Assembly (NCBI GenBank): GCA_964512325.1
Contig: CAZEGN010000006.1
Location: 1-64,000 of the forward strand
DNA length: 64,000 nucleotides
Origin: JACQZO01 sp964512325
GTDB taxonomy: Bacteria; Patescibacteriota; Gracilibacteria; RBG-16-42-10
Reading direction: 5' to 3'
In this document: positions 27,174 to 33,614 of the stretch, piece after piece
How positions within the stretch are numbered: the stretch's first letter is position 1
How the letters are laid out: each line of letters begins with the position of its first letter
Translations under genes and position numbers: made by a program
The notes under the pieces: generated by a model
Told to the model about the DNA's origin: nothing
Seen by the model: the letters and a program-made list of their open reading frames with translations, nothing else
Databases searched by the model: none

Positions 27174-27248
27174 TAGAGGGATCCTGCCGGGGTAAGGCAT
27201 ATGCAACGATAGAGGTTCATTGAGCGTGAGGCGGCAAACGGCAAGATC
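27174..27248 (-). repeat. Dispersed intergenic repeat element, copy C (inverted)
   Basis: Read on the minus strand it starts GATCTTGCCGTTTGCCGCC and ends GGCAGGATCCCTCTATTT, in the opposite orientation to copies A and B. A GTCATCTCGATTGGAGCGG stretch lies at its far end, similar to the GTCATCTTGAGCTTGCCG beside copy A. Confidence 0.75.
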
Positions 27249-27383
27249 CTTCCCATTCGACAGTGCTCAGGACAGGCCCATTCGACCATACTCAGGGCAG
27301 GCCACTACGCTTCACTCCGGTCAGGATGACGAAAAGAGAAAAGGTTACCACATGTTTCTGTGAACAACCTCTCTCTGTTTTTG

Positions 27384-27432
27384 CCTTTCCACTCCGCATT
27401 CCGAATTACGAATTCCTAATTGCGAATTGTTA
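27384..27432. repeat. Heptanucleotide tandem array 5 (7 units)
   Basis: The units are cctttcc, actccgc, attccga, attacga, attccta, attgcga, attgtta, all in exact phase. Confidence 0.75.
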
Positions 27433-27454
27433 TCCTCCTTTTTTGTCCTCCTGC

Positions 27455-27485
27455 CCCCGTTGAAGGACAGGATCCTTCAACGGGG
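27455..27485. repeat. Perfect 13-bp hairpin upstream of tRNA-Glu
   Basis: CCCCGTTGAAGGA (27455-27467) and its exact reverse complement (27473-27485) flank a five-base loop. TTTTT follows at 27491-27495, so a terminator is possible, but there is no gene just upstream. Confidence 0.5.
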
Positions 27486-27520
27486 ACCGGTTTTTCTCAA
27501 TCTAGAATTTTTCTTCGATA

Positions 27521-27549
27521 TTTACTTTTGAAAGCATCTTTCGTAGAAT
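27521..27549 (+). promoter_or_regulatory. Promoter of tRNA-Glu
   Basis: TTTACT (27521-27526), 17 bases, then TAGAAT (27544-27549), 12 bases before the mature tRNA 5' end. Confidence 0.45.
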
Positions 27550-27561
27550 GGCGCTGCTTTT

Positions 27562-27636
27562 GGCTTCATCGTCTAACGGTTAGGACGTCGCCTTCTCAAG
27601 GCGAAAATCGGGGTTCGATTCCCCGTGGGGCTACCA
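27562..27636 (+). tRNA. tRNA-Glu (CTC)
   Basis: The full cloverleaf can be drawn. The acceptor GGCTTCA pairs with TGGGGCT using several G-U pairs. The D-arm is GTCTAACGGTTAGGAC. The anticodon stem TCGCC/GGCGA has loop TTCTCAA, giving anticodon CTC. The T-arm is CGGGG/CCCCG with loop TTCGATT. The discriminator is A and CCA (27634-27636) is encoded. Confidence 0.93.
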
Positions 27637-27736
27637 CGAGCACGCAGTGCGAGTCTACGTCTGCATCTTCGTCTTACCTCATCCCTTATCACTTGAGCTT
27701 ATTTAGCGTGCTCGAAGACGGAGGACAAGACGAAGA
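27637..27736. repeat. Nested inverted repeats behind tRNA-Glu
   Basis: CGAGCACGC (27637-27645) is the exact reverse complement of GCGTGCTCG (27706-27714). TCTTCGTCTT (27666-27675) likewise pairs with AAGACGAAGA (27727-27736). The two pairs are interleaved, so both stems together would form a pseudoknot-like fold or be alternatives. Confidence 0.5.
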
Positions 27737-27789
27737 CGAAGGAAAGGAAGAAAGATAAGGACAAGGGTAAGGTGGTGAATTGCTGATAT

Positions 27790-29439
27790 TTAGGACAATT
27801 TGGTTACGATGGCAGTAGTGAAATCAAGCTGAACCATGTCACCAGAAGTTAATTGAGTGATATCAGGCAAACTCACAATATAAGGAATTCCCAACTCGCG
27901 ACAAAGAATACTGATATGAGACATTAATCCTCCCTGTTCAGACAAAAAAGCTTTCGCTGAGCGGTATTGTAATATATTTTCTACCGACAAAGAGCTCGCT
28001 ACCAGTATACCGCCTGTCTTGACCGGATCACCCAGCTTCATCACCTCTCCTTGCAATACCTTAGATGGACTTAATGAAGCGACTTGGCCCTGCCAAGAAC
28101 GTGCGAGTTGTAACGAATTTGTATCTAGATCAAGAGTAATCATTTGATATAAGGAAACGTGTTCAGTGATATTAGGTATCACCAATAAAGCGGGCTTGAC
28201 CTTATAATTTGCATATTTACAGGCATAGCTCATCAATACTGTATGACTAATACTGGTATAGTTTTCGACTACGATTGCTTGTACAAAACCGATCAAGTTA
28301 AGCAATTCTATTGTTAGCATTTTACAAACCGCAATTGCATTACTTGGAAAAGAGTGCATTTGCTCTGCAAAACAAACAATGCCAGTTATCAGATGAGCAC
28401 CATTGGGCACTAAAACATTTACTTTAGGCGGCATGGATGTCCTTCTAGCCATGACCAATAAACGCCAAGCACACTGAACCTCAGTAATGGATAACAAGTG
28501 GTAGCTATCTGGTGCGGCAACACTACCAATTGCTTCTGAGCGAATCGCCAGTTCTTGACCGGCCAACAAAGCAAGTATTTCTTTCAAACTATAACAATAC
28601 AAGTCTTTCTGATATGGCAAATACCGTTGAGCAGCTTTTAAAAACAGCTCCTTATAATGTTGCAACATCAATATGTACTTTTTACGCTCCTGCTGCCACC
28701 ATATACACTCAGCTAGTAAAGAAAGTTTATCGTCAATACTCCTACCAGGTGTTTGCTGGCCAACGTTCCGTCTTTCACCGAGCTGTTTTTTTCGCCAACA
28801 AAAGTCTTCATCTACAAGCTGCTTTGTCTGCGCATAATTATTAGCAAGCCAAAAGTACTTTTGGCGGTGGGAAGAGATATTCTCAGTGGAAAGCAATTCT
28901 TGCTCTTCAACTTGGTAAAATAACGGTCTCTGAAAATGCAATTGCTCAGATAGCAAACCAATATTACAACCATACTGTTCTTGTAATAACGCCCACCCTC
29001 CATAATTAGCCAATTCAATTACCATTGTCGGCAACCAAAAGTCTCTGATCGTGTCATAAAATTGCTCACCAAAGCGCATCAGTTCAGACTGCGGGAGTGA
29101 TGCCAACTGATCAAAAGCAGGCTGAGCAAAGAACTCCTCTAGCTTAGCAAAACTGCATTCACAGTTAGCAAACCACTGATTAGAATCACCAGCTTTCAAA
29201 ATATGCTCTTGAAAAAGTGTTAATCCGCTAGTTTCTATGGCGACACGATCCCCCACTACCAACATTTCCTCCTGATTAATGAGTAGCGCTAATGGTGGCC
29301 AAGGTAATGGAGCATAGGTCGGCAGGTCATAGCTCAGCACTTCAAAGTAGTCAGCAATGAAAAAGTACCGCCCGGGCAATATTCCCCAGCGGAAAAGCGT
29401 ATCAGTCGCTAATAATTGTTTTATGAACTGCAATGTCAT
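27790..29439 (-). CDS. Protein with C-terminal PEP-utilising mobile (phosphohistidine) domain
   Basis: The 549-residue product ends in the swivelling phosphohistidine domain of PEP-utilising enzymes (PF00391 type). GGILVASSLS is followed by GGLMSHISILCRELGIPY, where the His of GGxxSH is the residue phosphorylated in PpsA, PPDK and rifampicin phosphotransferase. The first 400 residues are not recognisable and contain no visible PEP-binding TIM-barrel or ATP-grasp motif. It follows yggU by 76 bases on the same strand and may belong to the rpsU-ftsAZ operon. The biochemical role is unknown. Confidence 0.75.
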   Translation of the reverse strand: MTLQFIKQLLATDTLFRWGILPGRYFFIADYFEVLSYDLPTYAPLPWPPLALLINQEEMLVVGDRVAIETSGLTLFQEHILKAGDSNQWFANCECSFAKLEEFFAQPAFDQLASLPQSELMRFGEQFYDTIRDFWLPTMVIELANYGGWALLQEQYGCNIGLLSEQLHFQRPLFYQVEEQELLSTENISSHRQKYFWLANNYAQTKQLVDEDFCWRKKQLGERRNVGQQTPGRSIDDKLSLLAECIWWQQERKKYILMLQHYKELFLKAAQRYLPYQKDLYCYSLKEILALLAGQELAIRSEAIGSVAAPDSYHLLSITEVQCAWRLLVMARRTSMPPKVNVLVPNGAHLITGIVCFAEQMHSFPSNAIAVCKMLTIELLNLIGFVQAIVVENYTSISHTVLMSYACKYANYKVKPALLVIPNITEHVSLYQMITLDLDTNSLQLARSWQGQVASLSPSKVLQGEVMKLGDPVKTGGILVASSLSVENILQYRSAKAFLSEQGGLMSHISILCRELGIPYIVSLPDITQLTSGDMVQLDFTTAIVTKLS

Positions 29440-29515
29440 TAAACAACTTATTTGCTAGTAGCATACTGTGACGCCACTAGCTCTGCAAATGAAGCAATGA
29501 TGGATTTAATGAAAA

Positions 29516-29743
29516 CTAAAGAATTTGAACTAACTTATGAGAGCTTAAGTGGCCCCTGATAATAGTTATGGCACTAGGAGAAACATGAAAATAGTCCGCA
29601 AGAACCACAATAAGCAAACTATTAGCCTTTCCTTCCGTTCGCGGAGCAGCAATACTCACCACCAAGGTACCATCATCACCCACACTCAAAATGCTCGTTT
29701 TGCGGTGAGGATGAGCTTTTACCACAACCGCAATTTGTTTCAT
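29516..29743 (-). CDS. yggU: DUF167 (YggU) family protein
   Basis: The 75-residue product has the DUF167 pattern: VVVKAHPHRKTSIL, then VSIAAPRTEGKANSLLIVVL, then ITIIRGHLSSHKLVQI. The function is unknown. It overlaps yggT by four bases, an ATGA-type junction that suggests coupled translation. A yggT-yggU pair near division genes is common in bacteria. Confidence 0.88.
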   Translation of the reverse strand: MKQIAVVVKAHPHRKTSILSVGDDGTLVVSIAAPRTEGKANSLLIVVLADYFHVSPSAITIIRGHLSSHKLVQIL

Positions 29744-30024
29744 AGCATAGCCGCTAAAAACTGGATAACAATATCGCGCACTAATTGCAGTCCGATAAAA
29801 ACAATAATAGGTGAAAAATCTATTCCTCCATTCCGTAGCGAAGGCATCAATTTATAAACAACCAAAAAGAGTGGTTGGGTAACATCCACAATCACTCTTG
29901 TAAACCAATTTACCCTCGCATTTGGAAACCAGCTCAAAATGACACGTATCAACACACACATTGAAAGTATTTTCTCAAAATAATCTACAAAACTGATGAG
30001 AAAAACAATAATTTGAGCCATCAT
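29740..30024 (-). CDS. yggT: YggT family membrane protein
   Basis: The 94-residue product has two hydrophobic regions: FLISFVDYFEKILSMCVLIR and IVFIGLQLVRDIVIQFLAA. Between them are the family stretches LSWFPNARVNWF and DVTQPLFLVVYKLMPSL. YggT proteins are usually encoded beside ftsZ or sepF and are linked to envelope or division functions. Its ATG touches the ftsZ stop (TAATG). ATG at 30021 is an equal alternative start. Confidence 0.88.
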   Translation of the reverse strand: MMAQIIVFLISFVDYFEKILSMCVLIRVILSWFPNARVNWFTRVIVDVTQPLFLVVYKLMPSLRNGGIDFSPIIVFIGLQLVRDIVIQFLAAML

Positions 30025-31256
30025 TATTTCACTTGGCGACGCAAGAAAGTAGGAACTTCATAGTCATCCGCAGGCTGCGCTGCAGGCTGATTTGAGGCTG
30101 GAGACTGCATTACTTTTGGTGAAACTGGATTACTCTTGGGCATAAAACCAGCTTGTTGCTTAGCAACACCTGCAACTGGAGAAACATGTGTCTGTTTTCC
30201 AAAAAAGTTATTATGCTTTGAAATGGCATTTTTATAAGGATCAGATATTGATGAACGACGTGCAACCGTTGGCTGAGCAGGCATATTGGTCGTGATTTCG
30301 CTTGGGTCAAAACCGGTAGCAATCACAGTTACCTTCATCTCACCAGACATGCGATCATCAATCACCATACCGAAGATGATATTAGCATCTTCAGCAGCTG
30401 ACTCCGCTACCACCTTCGCAGCTTCGTCCACCTCAAACATGCTCAAATCAGTACCACCGGTAATATTGATCAATAATCCCTTCGCTCCAGCGATCGATAG
30501 ATCTAACAAAGGACTATCAATAGCAGCCTTAGCAGCTTCAAGAGCGCGATTTTCACCAGTTCCATAACCAATACCCATCAATGCAGAACCAGAATTTTTC
30601 ATTACTGAACGAACATCAGCAAAATCCACATTAATCGTACCATGCATATTAATGAGATCTGAGATACTCTGCACAGCTTGTCGTAAAACATCATCAACAA
30701 TCTCAAAAGCATCCATGATTGATGTTTTTCGATCAATCAAAGCCAACAAACGATCATTAGGTACAGTAATCAAACTGTCGACATTTGCTTTTAATTCAGC
30801 ATAGGCAGCCTCTGCGACTTGAGCGCGGCGTTGTCCCTCAAAACTAAAAGGTTTAGTCACCACACCAATTGTCAAAGCACCGCTATCGCGAGCAATTTGG
30901 GCAATTACTGGTGCAGCACCACTACCAGTTCCACCACCTAAACCACAGGTAACAAACACCATATCAGCGCCAGTAAGAACCTCTTTCAAATCAGTATTTT
31001 GTTCCTCAGCAGCCTTTTTCCCCACCTCTGGATTCGCGCCAGCACCCAATCCCTTAGTGGTTTGTACACCAATATGCACCTTTGCTTCAGCAGGTGAAGA
31101 TTCTAGATCTTGAGCATCAGTATTTACAGCAATAAACTTCACTCCCTCTAAACGAGACTTGATCATTGTCTTAAGCACATTTCCTCCTCCTCCTCCAACA
31201 CCTACAACAAATATCTTTGCTTGAGATGCTGTATTAGCTGACTTCTTAGAATCCAT
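30024..31256 (-). CDS. ftsZ: Cell division protein FtsZ
   Basis: This tubulin-like GTPase forms the division ring. The 410-residue product has the N-terminal VGVGGGGGNVLKTM, the tubulin signature GLGGGTGSGAAP, the synergy-loop region NVDFADVRSVM, and a C-terminal peptide PTFLRRQ that would bind FtsA. A variable linker of about 70 residues rich in Gln, Pro and Ala connects globular core and tail. It follows ftsA by 92 bases. Confidence 0.98.
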   Translation of the reverse strand: MDSKKSANTASQAKIFVVGVGGGGGNVLKTMIKSRLEGVKFIAVNTDAQDLESSPAEAKVHIGVQTTKGLGAGANPEVGKKAAEEQNTDLKEVLTGADMVFVTCGLGGGTGSGAAPVIAQIARDSGALTIGVVTKPFSFEGQRRAQVAEAAYAELKANVDSLITVPNDRLLALIDRKTSIMDAFEIVDDVLRQAVQSISDLINMHGTINVDFADVRSVMKNSGSALMGIGYGTGENRALEAAKAAIDSPLLDLSIAGAKGLLINITGGTDLSMFEVDEAAKVVAESAAEDANIIFGMVIDDRMSGEMKVTVIATGFDPSEITTNMPAQPTVARRSSISDPYKNAISKHNNFFGKQTHVSPVAGVAKQQAGFMPKSNPVSPKVMQSPASNQPAAQPADDYEVPTFLRRQVK

Positions 31257-31348
31257 AAAGAGTTATTAATAAATCTTTTTAAGTGTTTAGTTAGTAGCAC
31301 CCACCGCCCGAAGCATTACTATAATACAAAAAGTAAAATCTAGCAACA

Positions 31349-32569
31349 TTAGCCTACAAAGCTTCTAAACCAATCTTTCACTGCCGTCAAAACCGATCCC
31401 TTACTGAGTTTGACCTGAGGCTCATTATGCATACCCCACAGCAACAAACCAATTACGGTAGCATAAGCAGGATCATCAATATTATCGACCACACCTTCAA
31501 CTTCAACCGGATAGCCCACCTGAACAGGCAAATTAAGCATTTGCTTAGCCACCTCTACACATCCATGCATTCGAACACCGCCCCCAGTTAAAACCACCCC
31601 AGCAGGCAACAAGCCATCACGATTAATTTTGCGGAACTCTTTACCGACCAAATCAAAAATTTCTTGCATTCTAGCCTCAATAATCTGAGCTAGTAATTGG
31701 CGAGACACTTGTTGAGTATCAACATGACTCAACATAGAAAGATCCAACATCTCATTGCCCCGGACCTCATCTGCCAAACAAGTCCCATACTCTAATTTTA
31801 CTTTTTCAGCAGTATCCACTGAAGTTCGTAAGCCAATAGCAATATCATTAGTAACATGCCCCGCTCCGACACTTAACATCGCTGTATGCAAAAGCGCACC
31901 CTCTTCATATACTGCAATATTCACTGAGCCACCACCAATATCCACCACAGCCACGCCCAACTCTTTTTCACGGCGAGACAATACAGCCTCAGAAGCAGCT
32001 AACATAGAAGGCACAAAGTCATCAACATCAATACCAGCTTGATGAATGCACTTCATAATATTACGCATAGCAGCCTGAGGAGCTGTCATAATCATCGCAT
32101 CCACCTCTAAACGAATTCCCGTCATACCAACCGGATCCTTAATGCCAACCTGATCATCTACAGTAAACGCTTTGGGAATAACTTTAACAATTTTTTGTGT
32201 CTGTGGAATAGAGACAGCTTGAGCGGCCTCTAACACTCGCTGAATATCGTCAGCATGAATCTCACTATCTTGTCGACCAATCGAAATAAATCCTCTACTA
32301 GTAATAGTATTCATTCCCACTCCACCCAGGTTTACGATTGCATGATCAACTGGACTTCCCGCCATTCTTTCAGCATCGCTCACCGCCTGAGCAATGGAAT
32401 TAATCGTTTCTTCAATATCAATAATCTGGCCTTTTCTGATTCCATGACTAGGCGTATCTCCTACCCCCACAACTTGGGGAACCTTAGATTCGCCACCAAC
32501 CAAACCAATAACGACTCTAATTCTCGTGCTACCGATATCGATGGCTGTGACAACGCGCTCTTTTGCCAT
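31349..32569 (-). CDS. ftsA: Cell division protein FtsA
   Basis: This actin-like ATPase tethers FtsZ to the membrane. I start it at the ATG at 32569 (MAKERVVTAIDIG), which places the phosphate-1 loop at the N-terminus as usual; 406 residues. Phosphate-2 is VAVVDIGGGSVNIAVYE and the adenosine motif is GVVLTGGGVRMHG. The SHS2/1C subdomain is represented by VKVIPKAFTVD and VDAMIMTAP. The C-terminal amphipathic helix is likely VLTAVKDWFRSFVG. It starts 66 bases after ybeY. Confidence 0.97.
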   Translation of the reverse strand: MAKERVVTAIDIGSTRIRVVIGLVGGESKVPQVVGVGDTPSHGIRKGQIIDIEETINSIAQAVSDAERMAGSPVDHAIVNLGGVGMNTITSRGFISIGRQDSEIHADDIQRVLEAAQAVSIPQTQKIVKVIPKAFTVDDQVGIKDPVGMTGIRLEVDAMIMTAPQAAMRNIMKCIHQAGIDVDDFVPSMLAASEAVLSRREKELGVAVVDIGGGSVNIAVYEEGALLHTAMLSVGAGHVTNDIAIGLRTSVDTAEKVKLEYGTCLADEVRGNEMLDLSMLSHVDTQQVSRQLLAQIIEARMQEIFDLVGKEFRKINRDGLLPAGVVLTGGGVRMHGCVEVAKQMLNLPVQVGYPVEVEGVVDNIDDPAYATVIGLLLWGMHNEPQVKLSKGSVLTAVKDWFRSFVG

Positions 32570-32635
32570 GAGCAAAGGATAAAATATATATAACAAAGCA
32601 GGACCCAAACACGGCTTTAGTATATGTGATTATTA

Positions 32636-33157
32636 TCAATAGTCAATTAAACTACGGCGCTCATAGGTCGCTAACAATGGTGTATAAGCAGGAAAGTTTT
32701 CTAATACTATTTTCATCGCCTGAAGCATCTTGGTTTCGTCCGCTTTCTCTTCATGATCAAACCCCCATATATGGAGCATCCCATGTACCACCAAAAACAC
32801 CTGCTCATCGCTCACCGCATGTTGAAAATAATCAGCCAATTTTCGCATCACACCTCGAGCCAAATAAATCACCCCCAACTTTACCCCAAATTGATCTATT
32901 CCATAGTCTAATGAAATTACATCGGTCACCCTATCTAGGGTACGATGTTCAAGATTTAACTGTTTCATCCTTTTATCACTAACAACATGCACCTCTAATA
33001 ATGCCTGCGAAAAACCACCACACAACAAAGAAACCTCATGCCAAGCAGCCCTTAAAACTGCCTGCACATGAGGCTCAAACTCCTTACGAGGAACAAATGC
33101 CACTTCACACTCAACTAAAGAACTTGCTTTAGATGTCAACTTTCTTTTACTGCTCAC
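32636..33157 (-). CDS. ybeY: Endoribonuclease YbeY
   Basis: YbeY is a zinc-dependent RNase for rRNA maturation and 30S quality control. The 173-residue product carries the metal motif HGMLHIWGFDH (HGxLHxxGxDH), and TLDRVTDVISLDYG precedes it as in the family. It starts at GTG 33157, overlapping rpsU by 11 bases, so translation is likely coupled to bS21. No better start is available. Confidence 0.94.
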   Translation of the reverse strand: MSSKRKLTSKASSLVECEVAFVPRKEFEPHVQAVLRAAWHEVSLLCGGFSQALLEVHVVSDKRMKQLNLEHRTLDRVTDVISLDYGIDQFGVKLGVIYLARGVMRKLADYFQHAVSDEQVFLVVHGMLHIWGFDHEEKADETKMLQAMKIVLENFPAYTPLLATYERRSLIDY

Positions 33158-33341
33158 TACTTTCAGCTAATTTTTCAGTGCGGTACATAGCTCTGATCTT
33201 TTGTTGGCGCTTACTAGGCTTACGCACATGATACTTTCGAGCACGCATCCGGTTGATCACACCTTCCTTCATTACTAAACGGCGAAAACGTCCAAGCATT
33301 TTCTCCACTGATTCATTATTTTGTCTTAAAACATATGTCAT
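33147..33341 (-). CDS. rpsU: Small ribosomal subunit protein bS21
   Basis: bS21 sits on the 30S platform beside the anti-Shine-Dalgarno helix of 16S rRNA. The 64-residue product begins MTYVLRQNNESVEKMLGRFR and has the basic KPSKRQQKIRAMYRTEK tail. I chose the ATG at 33341 because GGAGG ends seven bases before it. A TTG at 33359 in the same frame would place that SD inside the coding sequence. It heads the minus-strand operon rpsU-ybeY-ftsA-ftsZ-yggT-yggU. It is the only gene in the window with a strong, well-placed Shine-Dalgarno sequence. Confidence 0.95.
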   Translation of the reverse strand: MTYVLRQNNESVEKMLGRFRRLVMKEGVINRMRARKYHVRKPSKRQQKIRAMYRTEKLAESSEQ

Positions 33342-33345
33342 ACGA

Positions 33346-33356
33346 GCACCTCCTTT
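33346..33356 (-). promoter_or_regulatory. Strong Shine-Dalgarno of rpsU
   Basis: AAAGGAGGTGC is complementary to the canonical 16S 3' end over at least eight bases. It is the sole strong SD among about 54 starts examined here, which suggests dedicated control. Confidence 0.85.
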
Positions 33357-33378
33357 CAATAATTTTTAAAAATTCGCC

Positions 33379-33384
33379 ACTATA
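33379..33384 (-). promoter_or_regulatory. -10 element upstream of rpsU
   Basis: TATAGT on the minus strand would start transcription near 33372 and give a leader of about 30 bases that carries the SD. No convincing -35 is present. The palindrome AATTTTTAAAAATT (33361-33374) lies at the predicted start. Confidence 0.35.
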
Positions 33385-33462
33385 ATCTACTGGCAAGTAA
33401 GCATTTTGGCAAGAAAAATTCATCAGAAGTGTAAAATATGAAACTCTTGAGAAGAGAGTAGG

Positions 33463-33490
33463 ACAAAGTACAAAGCACAAAGTCAAACAG
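33463..33490. repeat. Heptanucleotide tandem array (4 units) between rpsU and dnaE
   Basis: The units are acaaagt, acaaagc, acaaagt, caaacag, a different motif but the same seven-base period. Confidence 0.65.
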
Positions 33491-33614
33491 AATTTCGTCT
33501 TTGTTCATTGAATATTTCAGCAAAATAAGTTTTCGTGAAACTTCGCACTTCACCCTTTGCATTTCTCACTAATTTTTGTACCTTACTAAAGGTGGTATTT
33601 TCTTAGAATTTTTC

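Larger units (their letters stand above)
26929..27561. other. Repeat-rich intergenic region before tRNA-Glu
   Basis: No gene is supported. The region has a polypyrimidine tract (about 27063-27118), dispersed repeat copy C (27174-27248), several CAGGGCAGGCC-type fragments (27270-27330), a heptamer array (27384-27432), a perfect 13-bp hairpin (27455-27485) and the tRNA promoter. Confidence 0.7.

Noticed and set aside
26929..27561. Open frames at 27263-27463 and 27420-27758
   Set aside because: They cover repeat elements and tRNA-Glu and have no recognisable product.
33342..33359. TTG at 33359 as start of rpsU
   Set aside because: It would place the perfect Shine-Dalgarno inside the gene; the ATG at 33341 has ideal spacing and a normal bS21 N-terminus.
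33590..33597. aaggtggt as Shine-Dalgarno of dnaE
   Set aside because: It lies about 17 bases before the ATG at 33615, too far for an SD, and the MAFVHLHVHS start is certain from the PHP motif.
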